From: Microbacterium sp. BH-3-3-3
Lineage (GTDB): Bacteria > Actinomycetota > Actinomycetes > Actinomycetales > Microbacteriaceae
Length of the DNA stretch: 64,000 bases
Assembly: GCF_001792815.1 (NCBI RefSeq)
Contig: NZ_CP017674.1
Coordinates: 248,001 to 312,000, forward strand
Direction: 5' to 3'
In this document: in pieces, positions 27,810-37,851 of the stretch
How positions within the stretch are numbered: the stretch's first letter is position 1
Layout of the letters: the number at the start of each line of letters is the position of its first letter
Program-made: the position numbers and the translations under genes
The notes under the pieces: model-generated
What the model was told of the DNA's origin: nothing
The model's database searches: none
Seen by the model: only the letters and a program-made list of their open reading frames with translations

Positions 27810-28416
27810 TCCCCGCGTCGGCGTCCTCGCCCTGCAAGGCGACGTGCGGGAGCACCTCGCCGCGCTGACGGCCCTCGGCGCCGACGCCCGTCCGGTGCGT
27901 CGGCCCGAGGAGCTCGCCGCAGTGGAGGGACTCGTCCTTCCCGGCGGCGAGTCCAGCGTCATCGACAAGCTGGCCCGCGCGTTCGGGATGCAGGCGCCGA
28001 TCCGCGCGGCGATCTCCAACGGCATGCCGATGTACGGCACGTGCGCGGGCCTCATCCTGCTCGCCGATCGCCTCGACGGCGCGATCGAGGGCCAGCAGAC
28101 CTTCGGCGGCCTCGACGCCCGCGTCGCGCGCAACGTCTTCGGCAGCCAGACCGCCTCGTTCGAGACCGACCTCGAGGTCCCCGCCCTCGGAGCCCCTCCC
28201 GTGCACGCCGTCTTCATCCGCGCCCCCGCGGTCGTCGAGTGGGGTCCGGATGCCGAGCCCCTCGCCTCGCTTCCCGACGGACGCGTCGTCGCGATCGAAC
28301 AGGGCGCGCTCCTGGGCACCGCCTTTCACCCGGAGTCGACCGGGGAGCTGCGCTTCCACCGTCGCTTCCTGGATCGCGTTCGCGCCCGACGCGGTGCGGG
28401 CGCGCCCGCGCTCTAG
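27799..28416 (+). CDS. pdxT: Pyridoxal 5'-phosphate synthase glutaminase subunit PdxT
   Basis: Class I glutaminase that releases ammonia for PdxS. 205 residues. Catalytic Cys82 is in YGTCAGLIL, with LPGGESSV early and the His-Glu pair in [11 protein letters not shown] start inside the 3' end of pdxS, so translation is coupled. Slightly long C-terminus ([11 protein letters not shown]). In many actinobacteria yebC follows directly; here a 735-base segment intervenes. Confidence 0.97.
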   Translation: MAGSPRVGVLALQGDVREHLAALTALGADARPVRRPEELAAVEGLVLPGGESSVIDKLARAFGMQAPIRAAISNGMPMYGTCAGLILLADRLDGAIEGQQTFGGLDARVARNVFGSQTASFETDLEVPALGAPPVHAVFIRAPAVVEWGPDAEPLASLPDGRVVAIEQGALLGTAFHPESTGELRFHRRFLDRVRARRGAGAPAL

Positions 28417-28426
28417 ACGGGAACGC

Positions 28427-28445
28427 ATGTCCGGACACTCCACAT
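28427..28445 (+). repeat. Copy of the yebC 5' end
   Basis: The 16 bases from 28427 (ATGTCCGGACACTCCA) are identical to the first 16 of yebC at 29162, and 18 of 19 match over the whole stretch. It lies 10 bases after the pdxT stop, where yebC commonly starts in related genomes. Frame and context are lost after this point. Confidence 0.8.
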
Positions 28446-28525
28446 ACGGGGGACACGGGACATGGACGAAGGCGGACCGTGACTGCAACCGTGACGTGCC
28501 GAGCGGGATGCGACACACTCCAAGT

Positions 28526-28939
28526 ATGAAGTCACCCCGTTTCGCGCGAGCTGCTGTCGTGGTTTCTATAGCCACCATTGCGCTGACTGGCTGTTCGGCT
28601 GGCGCGGCAAGCTATGCGATTTTGGACCGTGCACCACAACCGAGTGATGACACCCCCGCGTCGCTGCCGGACTACGCAAGCGAGAACATGGACCTCTCTA
28701 CGGCTCGTTATGTCGGTGAGCACGATGGCACCAAGCTGTGGCTCGGCGAGGGCAAGGACACCTCGACTGTCTGTCTGTTGGCTTACCCCGATGACGAGAG
28801 CTGGCTGATCGGCTGTGGGAGTGAGGGCGAGGTGGATGGAACGGAGGTTGGGCGCTTCAGGTTCCAACCGGACGGGGATCCGGCGCCCGAGGGCGGAACT
28901 GAGATTTCAGCGAACGTTTTTGCATTCCGCCAGATTTGA
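28526..28939 (+). CDS. Small predicted lipoprotein of low GC
   Basis: 137 residues, unrecognised. Signal peptide with hydrophobic residues 9-21 and a lipobox LTGC with Cys23. The mature part is acidic and polar, with two further cysteines (TVCLLAY and LIGCGSE). Codon use differs from neighbours: many A/T-ending codons (ATA, GCT, TCT, TTG), suggesting recent transfer. CACACT (28514-28519) ends 6 bases before the ATG and may be a weak -10. Placed between pdxT and yebC inside an apparent insertion. Confidence 0.7.
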   Translation: MKSPRFARAAVVVSIATIALTGCSAGAASYAILDRAPQPSDDTPASLPDYASENMDLSTARYVGEHDGTKLWLGEGKDTSTVCLLAYPDDESWLIGCGSEGEVDGTEVGRFRFQPDGDPAPEGGTEISANVFAFRQI

Positions 28940-29108
28940 CGACCCGCAGACTCACCGCAGCAGCTAGACCACGCTTCGACGTCTCGAATTACGGTCTGAC
29001 CCCGGCGACCCGACGCGACTTGCCGGGCAGCGCCATGTCCCTCGCTGGACAATCATCCGCCGTGGGAGGACGACGCCGAGCCCGGGGCCTAATCCCGGAA
29101 ACACAAGA

Positions 29109-29134
29109 GGCCCGCGGCTTGGTAGCCGCGGGCC
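29109..29134 (+). terminator. Terminator before yebC
   Basis: GGCCCGCGGCT / AGCCGCGGGCC stem of 11 bp with a TGGT loop. It isolates the inserted lipoprotein and pdxST from yebC. Confidence 0.75.
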
Positions 29135-29149
29135 ATTCGTAACCCAGGA

Positions 29150-29155
29150 TATCGT
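29150..29155 (+). promoter_or_regulatory. TATCGT -10 of yebC
   Basis: TATCGT ends 6 bases before the yebC ATG; the intervening TGAGCT has no ribosome-binding site. This suggests a leaderless transcript for the yebC-ruv run. Confidence 0.55.
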
Positions 29156-29161
29156 TGAGCT

Positions 29162-29920
29162 ATGTCCGGACACTCCAAATGGGCCACGACCAAGCACAAG
29201 AAGGCGGTCATCGACTCCCGCCGCGCCAAGTCGTGGGCCAAGCTCATCAAGAACATCGAGGTCGCGGCGAAGCTCGGTGGGGCCGACATGCAGGGCAACC
29301 CGACGCTGTTCGACGCGGTGCTGAAGGCCAAGAAGACCTCGGTCCCCAAAGACAACATCGACCGTGCGATCAAGCGCGGCGCCGGGATCGGCGGCGAGGC
29401 CGTCGAGTACGCCTCGATCCTGTACGAAGGCTACGGGCCCAACGGCGTGGCGTTCCTCATCGAGTGTCTGACCGACAACAAGAACCGCGCCGCGGCCGAG
29501 GTGCGCACCGCCCTCAGCCGTAACGGCGGTACCCTCGCCGACCCGGGCAGCGTCGCCTACAACTTCGCTCGTAAGGGCGTCATCGTCGTTCCCTCCGAGG
29601 GCACCAGCGAAGACGACGTCATGCTCGCCGTGCTCGAGGCCGGCGCCGAAGAGGTCGAGCCCCACGGCGAAGGCTTCGGCGTCATCACCGAGGCGAGCGA
29701 CCTCGTGTCGGTACGAAGCGCCCTGCAGGACGCCGGGATCGAGTACGACTCGGCCGACGTCGAGTTCGTCCCCTCGCTCAAGGTCGAGGTCGACGCCGAC
29801 ACCGCCCGCAAGGTGTTCCGCCTCATCGACGCGCTCGAAGACAGCGACGACGTGCAGAACGTCTACACGAACTTCGACCTCAGCGCCGAGGTGCAGGCCG
29901 AGCTCGAGAACGACGAGTAA
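29162..29920 (+). CDS. yebC: YebC/PmpR family protein
   Basis: 252 residues, cytoplasmic. Family start [18 protein letters not shown] and [19 protein letters not shown]; three-domain TACO1/YebC fold. Long described as a transcription regulator; recent work in other bacteria links YebC-type proteins to ribosome function at proline stretches, so the older label is uncertain. It precedes ruvC by 48 bases. The first 16 bases of the gene are repeated at 28427. Confidence 0.95.
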   Translation: MSGHSKWATTKHKKAVIDSRRAKSWAKLIKNIEVAAKLGGADMQGNPTLFDAVLKAKKTSVPKDNIDRAIKRGAGIGGEAVEYASILYEGYGPNGVAFLIECLTDNKNRAAAEVRTALSRNGGTLADPGSVAYNFARKGVIVVPSEGTSEDDVMLAVLEAGAEEVEPHGEGFGVITEASDLVSVRSALQDAGIEYDSADVEFVPSLKVEVDADTARKVFRLIDALEDSDDVQNVYTNFDLSAEVQAELENDE

Positions 29921-29968
29921 GGGCGCGCCCTCGTTTGCGACACGGCTCCTGCGCTTAGCGTGGGGGCC

Positions 29969-30571
29969 GTGTCCCGTTCCCTCCGCGTCCTCGGCATCGA
30001 CCCCGGCCTGACCCGCTGCGGCATCGGCGTCGTCGACGTCTCGCCCACCCGCACGGCGTCGCTCGTGCATGTGGGCGTCGTGCGGTCCGCGCCGACCGAT
30101 CCGATCGAGAAGCGCCTGGCAGCCATCGCCGCGGGGATTCGCGAGGTGCTGCACGCGCACGATCCTCACGTCGTCGCCGTCGAGCGCGTCTTCGCACAGA
30201 ACAACCGCCACTCGGTCATGGGCACCGCCCAGGCCAGCGGCATCGCCCTGCTGCTGGCCGCCGAACACGGCATCCCGGCAGCCACCCACACCCCCAGCGA
30301 GGTGAAGGCCGCGGTCACGGGGTACGGCGCCGCAGACAAGCTGCAGGTGCAGACGATGGTCGCCCGCGTGCTGCGCCTGGACGCCCTGCCACAGCCCGCC
30401 GATGCCGCCGACGCCCTGGCGATCGCCCTCTGCCACGCGTGGCGCGGGGGAGCGGCATCCCCCTCGGACGACTCGGCACTCACCCCCGCGCAGCGCGCCT
30501 GGCGCGACGCCGAGAAGCGACGCACGCCCCCCACGCGTGTCGCTCGAACACATGTACGAACCGCGCCCTAG
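29969..30571 (+). CDS. ruvC: Holliday junction resolvase RuvC
   Basis: Dimeric endonuclease that cuts Holliday junctions with RuvAB. 200 residues. Catalytic acids: Asp in LGIDPGLTRCG, Glu in VAVERVF, and the Asp pair in ADAADALAIALCH. About 30 residues at the C-terminus (from ALTPAQRAW) extend past the usual fold. GTG 29969 is preferred to GTG 29960 because TAGCGT (29956-29961) ends 7 bases before it and overlaps the earlier codon. Confidence 0.96.
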   Translation: MSRSLRVLGIDPGLTRCGIGVVDVSPTRTASLVHVGVVRSAPTDPIEKRLAAIAAGIREVLHAHDPHVVAVERVFAQNNRHSVMGTAQASGIALLLAAEHGIPAATHTPSEVKAAVTGYGAADKLQVQTMVARVLRLDALPQPADAADALAIALCHAWRGGAASPSDDSALTPAQRAWRDAEKRRTPPTRVARTHVRTAP

Positions 30572-30574
30572 GCT
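30569..30574 (+). promoter_or_regulatory. TAGGCT -10 of ruvA overlapping the ruvC stop
   Basis: The TAG stop of ruvC is the first half of TAGGCT, which ends 6 bases before the ruvA ATG. The spacer CGGAGG is also a good ribosome-binding site, so ruvA could be read both from this promoter and from the upstream message. Confidence 0.45.
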
Positions 30575-30580
30575 CGGAGG

Positions 30581-31201
30581 ATGATCTCCTCGCTGCACGG
30601 TTCGGCGGCCCACGTCGCCGACGATTCACTGGTCATCGTGGTCGGCGGCGTCGGCTTCTCGGTGGCCGTGACCTCCCAGCTCGCCCGCACCGTGCACATC
30701 GGCGACGACGTGCACCTGCACACGAACCTCATCGTGCGTGAAGACGCGCTCTCGCTGTTCGGCTTCGAGTCCCGCGAGGAGCTGACGGTGTTCACCCAGC
30801 TGATCGGCGTCACCGGGGTGGGTCCCAAGTCGGCGCTCGGCGTACTGTCGTCGCTCACCGTGCCGCAGATCGCGCAGGCGGTCGCCGACGACGACGACGC
30901 CCCGTTCCGTCGCGTGTCGGGCATCGGCCCGAAGACCGCGAAGCTCATCGTCGTGCAGCTCGCCGGCAAGCTCGCCGTGGTCGCCGCCGCCGCCCCCGCG
31001 GTCGCCTCGGTCCGCGGCGCCGTGCCCGCGCAGGTGACGCAGGCGCTCATCGGTCTGGGCTGGACGGAGCGGACCGCCGCCGAAGCCGTGGCATCCGTCG
31101 CCGAGAACGCCTCCGAGGCCGACCGCGCGTCGGTGCAGGCGCTGTTGCGCCTCACCCTCGCCCTGCTCGGCCCCGCGCGCAAGGAGCCGGTGAGTGGCTG
31201 A
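30581..31201 (+). CDS. ruvA: Holliday junction branch-migration protein RuvA
   Basis: Tetrameric junction-binding partner of RuvB. 206 residues: OB-fold domain I (1-65), helix-hairpin-helix domain II with [10 protein letters not shown] and [12 protein letters not shown], and the flexible C-terminal domain III that contacts RuvB (about 155-206). ATG with CGGAGG immediately upstream. ruvB begins within its last codons. Confidence 0.97.
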   Translation: MISSLHGSAAHVADDSLVIVVGGVGFSVAVTSQLARTVHIGDDVHLHTNLIVREDALSLFGFESREELTVFTQLIGVTGVGPKSALGVLSSLTVPQIAQAVADDDDAPFRRVSGIGPKTAKLIVVQLAGKLAVVAAAAPAVASVRGAVPAQVTQALIGLGWTERTAAEAVASVAENASEADRASVQALLRLTLALLGPARKEPVSG

Positions 31202-32240
31202 CGTGCGCGACGCCGGCACGCCCGACGACGAGATCGAGCTCGCGATCGAGGGCGCCCTGCGCCCCACCTCGCTCGCCGAGTTCGTCGGCCAGCAGAAGGT
31301 GCGCGGGCAGCTGCAGTTGCTGCTCGACGCCGCCCGCATCCAGCAGCGCTCGCCCGACCACATCCTGCTGTCGGGCCCACCGGGTCTCGGCAAGACGACG
31401 CTCGCCATGATCGTCGCGCACGAGAGCGGACGCCCGCTGCGTCTGTCGAGCGGACCGGCGATCCAGCACGCGGGAGACCTGGCGGCCCTGCTGTCGTCGC
31501 TCACCCCCGGCGAAGTGCTCTTCATCGACGAGATCCATCGCATGGCGCGCTCGGCCGAAGAGATGCTGTACCTCGCGATGGAGGACTTCCGCATCGACAT
31601 CATGGTCGGCAAGGGCGCGGGCGCGACGAGCATCCCGCTCGATCTCGCCCCCTTCACCCTCGTCGGGGCGACGACACGCGCGGGGCTCCTCCCCAACCCC
31701 CTCCGCGACCGCTTCGGTTTCACCGCGCACCTGGAGTACTACGAACCCGAGGAGCTCGAGCGGGTCGTGTCCCGATCGGCATCCATGCTCGACGTGGGCC
31801 TGCCCGGCACCTCTCGGTCCGAGATCGCGCGACGCTCGCGCGGGACGCCCCGCATCGCCAACCGCCTTCTGCGCCGCGTGCGGGACTACCTCGTCGTGTA
31901 CGGCCCCTCCGACGGCGCCGCCGAGGGAGACGCCGACGTGCGGACGGTGGGCGCCGCCCTCGACCTGTACGACGTGGATGCCATCGGACTCGACCGCCTG
32001 GACCGCGCGGTGCTCGACGCGCTCGTCCGCCGCTTCCGCGGGGGACCGGTGGGGCTGAGCACCCTCGCCGTCGCCGTCGGCGAGGAGCCCGAAACCATCG
32101 AGTCGGTGGTCGAGCCGTACCTCGTGCGCATCGGTTTCATGGGGCGCACGCCCCGCGGACGCGTGGCCACCCCCGAGGCGTACGACCACCTCGGCGCTCC
32201 CCACCCCGACGGCGTCCTCCGGTTCAGCCAGGGGTCATGA
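31194..32240 (+). CDS. ruvB: Holliday junction DNA helicase RuvB
   Basis: AAA+ motor that drives branch migration. 348 residues. Walker [10 protein letters not shown], Walker B LFIDEIH, sensor 1 GATTRAG, arginine-finger region NPLRDRFGF, and a winged-helix C-terminus with [13 protein letters not shown] start overlaps ruvA by 8 bases. Ends 80 bases before yajC, where a new TATACT promoter candidate lies. Confidence 0.97.
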   Translation: MADVRDAGTPDDEIELAIEGALRPTSLAEFVGQQKVRGQLQLLLDAARIQQRSPDHILLSGPPGLGKTTLAMIVAHESGRPLRLSSGPAIQHAGDLAALLSSLTPGEVLFIDEIHRMARSAEEMLYLAMEDFRIDIMVGKGAGATSIPLDLAPFTLVGATTRAGLLPNPLRDRFGFTAHLEYYEPEELERVVSRSASMLDVGLPGTSRSEIARRSRGTPRIANRLLRRVRDYLVVYGPSDGAAEGDADVRTVGAALDLYDVDAIGLDRLDRAVLDALVRRFRGGPVGLSTLAVAVGEEPETIESVVEPYLVRIGFMGRTPRGRVATPEAYDHLGAPHPDGVLRFSQGS

Positions 32241-32242
32241 CC

Positions 32243-32248
32243 TATACT
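32243..32248 (+). promoter_or_regulatory. -10 candidate for yajC-secDF
   Basis: TATACT three bases after the ruvB stop, 72 bases before the yajC start. No good -35. Confidence 0.4.
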
Positions 32249-32320
32249 CGGCGAGGGATTCCCCGACCCCCGCTAGGCAGTGCCGCACGGCGCGCCTGAA
32301 TTGAAAGGTGCACCGCCTCG

Positions 32321-32797
32321 ATGGATATCGCCCGGTTCTTCGCCGATTACGGCATCATCATCCTGCTCATCGGCCTGCTGGTCTTCATGTTCTACAGCTC
32401 GCGCCGTCGGATGAAGAAGCAGAAGGCCGACATCGAGCAGAAGGCGCGCGAGACCGTTCCCGGCGCCGAGGTCCTTCTGCAGGGCGGCCTGTACGGCACC
32501 ATCGTCGAGTACGACGGTGAAGACCTCGACAAGCCCGCGCACGTCGAGATCGCTCCCGGCGTCGTGATCAAGGTGCACAGCCAGGCCGTGCTCCGCATCG
32601 TCAACCCGGCCGAGGGCTTCGTGACCGAAGACGACTTCATCGAGGCCGAAGAGGCCGAGGCCGAGTACGTCGCCGGGGTCGCCGACGGCGACATCACCTC
32701 GATCAGCGACGACCGCCGCGCCGCGCGTCACGACGAGCACACCGAGGCCGGCCTCACCGACGCCGAGCGCGCCGACAAGGACCGCCCGCAGGTCTGA
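32321..32797 (+). CDS. yajC: Preprotein translocase subunit YajC
   Basis: Small accessory subunit of the SecDF-YajC complex. 158 residues: one N-terminal membrane helix (about 9-26, YGIIILLIGLLVFMFYSS), then the cytoplasmic domain with GAEVLLQGGLYGTIV. The acidic C-terminal tail (from about 105) is longer than in E. coli. GAAAGG is about 12 bases upstream, rather far. secD follows after 50 bases. Confidence 0.94.
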   Translation: MDIARFFADYGIIILLIGLLVFMFYSSRRRMKKQKADIEQKARETVPGAEVLLQGGLYGTIVEYDGEDLDKPAHVEIAPGVVIKVHSQAVLRIVNPAEGFVTEDDFIEAEEAEAEYVAGVADGDITSISDDRRAARHDEHTEAGLTDAERADKDRPQV

Positions 32798-32847
32798 CGC
32801 CCTCACCGGCCCCTTCCTCGTTCACCGCCGCACAGAAAGCCGACTCC

Positions 32848-34554
32848 GTGGCGCCCTCGACTCCTGTCCGTCATGCCTGGCGCGTGTTGACCGGATTGCT
32901 CGCCATCACCGGCGTGCTCTTCGGCATCAACGCGCTGGGCGTGTACGCCTTCTCCGCAAGTTCCTGGACCCCCGAGCTCGCGCTCGACCTCCAGGGCGGC
33001 ACGCAGATCATCCTGCAGGCCCAGACCACCGACGGGGCCAACCCCGACAGCGAACAGCTGCAGCAGGCCGTCTCGATCATCCGCCAGCGCGTCGACGCCT
33101 CGGGCGTGAGTGAGGCCGACGTGGCCACCGAGGGCGGCCGCAACATCGTCGTGCAGATCCCGGGCGAGGCCGATGAGGCCACCCGCGAACGGATCCAGAG
33201 CTCGGCTCAGCTGCAGCTGCGCCCGGTGCTGTTCACCGGCTCGCCGGCTACGACGTTCGTCGGCCAGGACGGCAACGCCACGCCGTACCCGACGCCCGAC
33301 CCGTCGCTGCCCGCGACCCCGACCGCGTCGCCCACCAACGGCAGCGATCCCGCGTGGATCACCCCGGCGCTGCAGGCGCAGTTCCTCTCGTACGACTGCG
33401 CGAACCCGCCGAGCAACCCCGCGCAGGCTCCCGCCGATCAGCCCATGATCACGTGCGGCCAGGGCGACTCGACCAAGTACATCCTCGGTCCCGTCGAGCT
33501 CGACGGCACCGACATCTCGAACGCCACGAACGGCCAGGAGCAGAACACCGGCCAGTGGGCCGTGAACCTCGTCTTCAACGACCAGGGCACGCAGACCTTC
33601 GCCGAGATCAGCCAGCGCCTCTACGGCGCTCAGGCCCCGCTCAACCAGTTCGCCTTCGTGCTCGACGGCAGCGTGCTGTCGGCGCCGTCGATGAACGGCA
33701 TCATCGTCGACGGCCGCCCGAGCATCACGGGAAGCTTCACGCAGGAGTCGTCGAAGGCCCTCGCCGACCAGCTCAAGTACGGCGCCCTGCCCCTGAGCTT
33801 CCAGGTGGTCAGCTCCGACACGGTGTCGGCGACCCTGGGTTCGCAGCAGCTCCAGGTGGGCTTCATCGCCGGTCTGATCGGTCTGGGGCTCGTCGCGATC
33901 TACTCCCTGATCGTGTACCGGGCCCTCGGCACGGTGATCATCGCCTCGCTGGGCGTGATGGCGGTGCTGACCTATCTCGCCCTGTGCATCCTGGCGTGGC
34001 GGGCCGGCTTCCGCCTGTCGCTCGCCGGTGTGGCCGGTCTGATCGTGACGATCGGCTTCACGGCCGACTCGTTCATCGTCTACTTCGAACGCATCCGCGA
34101 CGAGTTGCGCGACGGAAAGTCGATCACGGCCGCCGTCGAAGACGGATGGTCGCGCGCCAAGCGCACCATCTACATCTCGAAGTCGATCAACATCCTCGCC
34201 GCCGTCGTGCTGTACATCCTGGCCGACTCCACGGTGAAGGGCTTCGCGTTCACGCTGGGGCTCACCACCGCGATCGACATCCTGATCTTCATCCTGTTCA
34301 CCCACCCCGTGATGCAGTTGTTGGCACGTACCCGGTTCTTCGGGTCGGGACACCCCCTGTCGGGAATGGATCCGCACGCGCTGGGCGCCGTCTACCGCGG
34401 CCGCGCCGAGTTCCGTGCTCCCGTCGCCGACGCCGGCCGTGCGAAGCGCTCGCGCGGTGAGGCCCAGCGCCGCCAGACGATCGCCGAACGCAAGCAGGCC
34501 GAGCTCGCCGCCGCGCGCAGCGATAGCCGCTCGACGAAAGAGGGAGACGTCTGA
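32848..34554 (+). CDS. secD: Protein translocase subunit SecD
   Basis: RND-family subunit that uses proton motive force to complete protein export. 568 residues: first membrane helix about 14-36, the D1 motif ELALDLQGGTQI, a large extracytoplasmic domain with a Thr/Pro-rich insert (about 148-172), then five membrane helices at about 330-490 with GFTADSFIVYFERIRDE. The C-terminal tail is basic and Arg/Ala-rich. GTG start. The stop shares one base with the secF ATG. Confidence 0.95.
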   Translation: MAPSTPVRHAWRVLTGLLAITGVLFGINALGVYAFSASSWTPELALDLQGGTQIILQAQTTDGANPDSEQLQQAVSIIRQRVDASGVSEADVATEGGRNIVVQIPGEADEATRERIQSSAQLQLRPVLFTGSPATTFVGQDGNATPYPTPDPSLPATPTASPTNGSDPAWITPALQAQFLSYDCANPPSNPAQAPADQPMITCGQGDSTKYILGPVELDGTDISNATNGQEQNTGQWAVNLVFNDQGTQTFAEISQRLYGAQAPLNQFAFVLDGSVLSAPSMNGIIVDGRPSITGSFTQESSKALADQLKYGALPLSFQVVSSDTVSATLGSQQLQVGFIAGLIGLGLVAIYSLIVYRALGTVIIASLGVMAVLTYLALCILAWRAGFRLSLAGVAGLIVTIGFTADSFIVYFERIRDELRDGKSITAAVEDGWSRAKRTIYISKSINILAAVVLYILADSTVKGFAFTLGLTTAIDILIFILFTHPVMQLLARTRFFGSGHPLSGMDPHALGAVYRGRAEFRAPVADAGRAKRSRGEAQRRQTIAERKQAELAAARSDSRSTKEGDV

Positions 34555-35540
34555 TGCGCTCCATGACGCAGCTCGGCAACGACCTCTACTCCGGGAAGAC
34601 CTCGTTCCCGTTCGTTCAGCGCCGTCGCCTCTGGTTCATCATCGCCGCCGTTCTGGTGATCGGCGCGGCCCTGGTGCCGCTCATCCGCCCGGTGCAGTTC
34701 TCGATCGAGTTCACCGGCGGCTCGCAGTTCACGGTGTCGAACCCGGCCTCGTTCGACCAGTCGCTCGCCACCGACGCCGTGACCTCGGTCGTGCCCGGTG
34801 CGAGTACGCGCGTCAGCACCATCAGCGACCAGGCCGTGCGCGTGCAGACCGACCAGATGGACAACGACGAGACCCAGGCGGTGGCCGCCGCCCTGGCGTC
34901 CGCCTACGGCGTCGATGCGTCCGAGATCACGAACTCGTTCATCGGACCCACCTGGGGCAACGACGTCACGCGCCAGTCGCTGTGGGGTCTGTCGATCTTC
35001 CTCGCGCTGACCTTCCTGATCCTCGCGCTGTACTTCCGCACGTGGAAGATGTCGGTCGCCGCGATCATCGGCCTCGTCGACGTGCTCGTCATCACGATCG
35101 GCGTGTACGCGCTCTTCGGCTTCGAGATCTCGCCGGCCGCCGTCATCGGCTTCCTGACGATCCTCTCGTACGCGCTGTACGACACCACCGTCGTCTTCGA
35201 CAAGGTGAGAGAGAACACCCGGGATGACGGCGAGATCTCCGGCCGCACGTTCGCGGAGTCGGTCAACCTCGCCGCGAACCAGACGTTGATCCGATCGATC
35301 AACACCACGGTGGTCGCCATCCTCCCCGTCGGCGCCATCCTCTTCATCGGAGTGCCGCTGGGCGCGCGCACCCTGAGCGACATCTCGCTGTCGATCTTCG
35401 TCGGCACGATCGTCGCGGCGTACTCGACGCTGTTCGTCGCCGTCCCGATGTACGCCCTCCTGCGTGAGAAAGAGAAGCCGATCGCCGATCGCGACGCCCG
35501 CGTCGTGGCCGCACGCGAGAAGGCGGGCGTCCCGGCCTGA
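34554..35540 (+). CDS. secF: Protein translocase subunit SecF
   Basis: Partner of SecD in the SecDF export motor. 328 residues: first helix about 25-45, VQFSIEFTGGSQF (D1-like), short extracytoplasmic domain, then five helices with LYDTTVVFDKVREN and the conserved SINTTVVAILPV. ATG overlaps the secD stop by one base (TGATG). A GC-rich hairpin-like sequence follows at 35541-35567. Confidence 0.95.
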   Translation: MRSMTQLGNDLYSGKTSFPFVQRRRLWFIIAAVLVIGAALVPLIRPVQFSIEFTGGSQFTVSNPASFDQSLATDAVTSVVPGASTRVSTISDQAVRVQTDQMDNDETQAVAAALASAYGVDASEITNSFIGPTWGNDVTRQSLWGLSIFLALTFLILALYFRTWKMSVAAIIGLVDVLVITIGVYALFGFEISPAAVIGFLTILSYALYDTTVVFDKVRENTRDDGEISGRTFAESVNLAANQTLIRSINTTVVAILPVGAILFIGVPLGARTLSDISLSIFVGTIVAAYSTLFVAVPMYALLREKEKPIADRDARVVAAREKAGVPA

Positions 35541-35566
35541 CGCCGGGGCCCCGCCCCGCGGGGCGT

Positions 35567-35572
35567 AGACTT
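35567..35572 (+). promoter_or_regulatory. TAGACT -10 of relA
   Basis: CGTAGACT 30 bases before the relA ATG. The same 8-base context (CGTAGACT) precedes efp and the MBL-fold gene, all three being genes with an untranslated leader. Confidence 0.5.
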
Positions 35573-35601
35573 GATCGACTGGCCGTGAGGAAGAGGTGGC
35601 G

Positions 35602-37851
35602 ATGACCGAGACCACGTCGTCCACGCCGCCCCCGTCGTCACTGCGTCGCCTGGTGCCGCGCATCTTCTCACGTGCTGCCCGCCGCGACGACGTCGACAAG
35701 CTGCTCCGCACCGTCCGCACGCACCACCCCAAGGGCGATCTCGCGATCGTCGAACGGGCCTACGCGGTCGCCGACAAGGCACACGACGGACAGAAGCGCC
35801 AGAGCGGTGAGCCGTACATCACCCACCCGTTGGCGGTGGCGCAGATCCTCGCCGAGCTGGGTCTGGGGCCCAAGGCGATCGCGGCGGCGCTTCTGCACGA
35901 CACCGTCGAAGACACCGGCTACCCCCTCGACGAACTCGCCGCCGACTTCGGCGACGAGGTGGCCATGCTCGTCGACGGCGTCACCAAGCTCGACAAGGTC
36001 AAGTACGGCGACAGTGCCCAGGCCGAGACGGTGCGCAAGATGATCGTCGCGATGTCGAAAGACATCCGCGTACTGCTCATCAAGCTCGCCGACCGCCTGC
36101 ACAACGCGCGCACCTGGGGCTTCGTCCCCCCGCACAAGGCCGCGAAGAAGGCGACCGAGACGCTCGAGATCTACGCCCCGCTGGCGCATCGTCTCGGCAT
36201 CCAGGCCATCAAGAGCGAGCTCGAAGACCTCTCGTTCGCGGTGATGCACCCGAAGCTCTACGCCGAGATCGAGAGCCTGGTGAGGCAGCGCACTCCGCAG
36301 CGCGAGCAGTACGTGCAGAACGTCATCGACTCCGTCGACGCCGACCTGCGCGAACTGCGGGTACGCGGCCGGGTCATGGGGCGACCCAAACAGCTCTACT
36401 CGGTGTACCAGAAGATGGTCGTGCGCGGGCGCGAGTTCGACGACATCTACGACCTCATCGGCATCCGCATCCTCGTCGGCACGGTGCGCGACTGCTACGC
36501 CGTGCTCGGTGCGATCCACGCGCGGTGGACGCCGCTGCCGGGGCGCTTCAAGGACTACATCGCCACTCCCAAGTTCAACCTGTACCAGTCGCTGCACACG
36601 ACGGTGCTCGGCCCGGGTGGCCGCACGGTCGAGATCCAGATCCGCACGCACGAGATGCACCAGCAGGCCGAGTTCGGTGTCGCGGCCCACTGGAAGTACA
36701 AAGAGCGCATGGCCGGCGGCAAGACGGATGCCAAGGCCGTCGACGCCGACATGGCCTGGATCGCGCACATCTCGGACTGGCAGGCAGAGACCGCCGACCC
36801 GGGGGAGTTCCTCGACTCGCTGCGGTTCGAGATCGGCGCGAAAGAGGTCTACGTCTTCACGCCGAAGGGGCGCGTCGTGGGTCTGCCCACGGGGGCGACG
36901 CCCGTCGACTTCGCGTACGCCGTGCACACCGAGATCGGCCACCGCACCATGGGGGCGAAGGTCAACGGTCGCCTGGTGCCCCTCGAGTCGGCCCTGCAGA
37001 GCGGCGATGTGGTCGAGGTCTTCACGTCGAAGAACCCCGACGCCGGTCCCAGCCAGGACTGGCTCGGCTTCGTCAAGAGCACCCGCGCGCGCAACAAGAT
37101 CCGCGGGTGGTTCACGAAGGAACGTCGCGAAGAGGCCATCGAGCAGGGCAAGGACTCCATCGCCCGCGCCATGCGCCGGCAGAACCTTCCCCTGCAGCGT
37201 CTGATGAGCCAGGACTCGTTCACCGAGGTCGCGCGGCTCTTCCACTACGAAGACGTCTCGGCGCTGTACGCCGCGGTCGGCGAGGGTCACGTCTCGACCC
37301 AGTCGGTGATCGAGAAGGTCACGGCTCTGGTCAACGTCGAGGAGTCGAACACCGGCCCCATCGACATCCCCGTCGGACGCAGCCGGGCCCCGCGCGGTGG
37401 CGACTCGGGAGTGCTCGTGCGCGGCGCGCCCGACATCCTGGTCAAGTTGGCCAAGTGCTGCACCCCCGTGCCGGGCGATCAGATCGTCGGCTTCGTGACG
37501 CGCGGCAGCGGCGTCTCGGTGCACCGAGGCGACTGCACGAACGTGAAGTCGCTCAAGGAAGAGCCCGATCGACTCATCGAGGTCGAGTGGGCGCCGACCT
37601 CGAAGAGCGTGTTCCTCGTGCAGATCCAGGTCGAGGCCCTCGATCGCTCGGGCCTGCTCAGCGACGTCACGCGGGTGCTCAGCGAGCACCACGTCAACAT
37701 CCTCTCGGCCACCGTGTCGACGACGAACGACCGACTCGCGCTCAGCAAGTTCGTGTTCGAGATGGGCGACACCGTGCATCTGGATCGGGTGCTGAACGCC
37801 GTGCGTCGCATCGACGCGGTGTACGACGTCTACCGCGTCACCTCTTCCTGA
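35602..37851 (+). CDS. relA: Bifunctional (p)ppGpp synthetase/hydrolase (Rel)
   Basis: Controls the stringent response by making and degrading (p)ppGpp. 749 residues: HD hydrolase domain (about 65-165, with HDTVEDT), synthetase domain (about 240-350, with [12 protein letters not shown]), TGS domain (about 410-470), helical/zinc-finger region with [10 protein letters not shown], and C-terminal ACT domain. Intact HD and synthetase motifs indicate both activities. ATG 35602 has AAGAGG 5 bases upstream; the in-frame GTG at 35596 overlaps that site. Its 3' end overlaps the convergent gene by 22 bases. Confidence 0.97.
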   Translation: MTETTSSTPPPSSLRRLVPRIFSRAARRDDVDKLLRTVRTHHPKGDLAIVERAYAVADKAHDGQKRQSGEPYITHPLAVAQILAELGLGPKAIAAALLHDTVEDTGYPLDELAADFGDEVAMLVDGVTKLDKVKYGDSAQAETVRKMIVAMSKDIRVLLIKLADRLHNARTWGFVPPHKAAKKATETLEIYAPLAHRLGIQAIKSELEDLSFAVMHPKLYAEIESLVRQRTPQREQYVQNVIDSVDADLRELRVRGRVMGRPKQLYSVYQKMVVRGREFDDIYDLIGIRILVGTVRDCYAVLGAIHARWTPLPGRFKDYIATPKFNLYQSLHTTVLGPGGRTVEIQIRTHEMHQQAEFGVAAHWKYKERMAGGKTDAKAVDADMAWIAHISDWQAETADPGEFLDSLRFEIGAKEVYVFTPKGRVVGLPTGATPVDFAYAVHTEIGHRTMGAKVNGRLVPLESALQSGDVVEVFTSKNPDAGPSQDWLGFVKSTRARNKIRGWFTKERREEAIEQGKDSIARAMRRQNLPLQRLMSQDSFTEVARLFHYEDVSALYAAVGEGHVSTQSVIEKVTALVNVEESNTGPIDIPVGRSRAPRGGDSGVLVRGAPDILVKLAKCCTPVPGDQIVGFVTRGSGVSVHRGDCTNVKSLKEEPDRLIEVEWAPTSKSVFLVQIQVEALDRSGLLSDVTRVLSEHHVNILSATVSTTNDRLALSKFVFEMGDTVHLDRVLNAVRRIDAVYDVYRVTSS

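Noticed and set aside
28427..28525. Start at 28427 for the lipoprotein (MSGHSTYGG...)
   Set aside because: The first residues copy YebC and the next 25 have no signal-peptide character. The Met at 28526 begins a proper lipoprotein signal.
35541..35567. Terminator after secF
   Set aside because: The GC-rich inverted sequence has almost no loop in its best fold, lacks a T run and abuts the relA -10. Not convincing enough to list.
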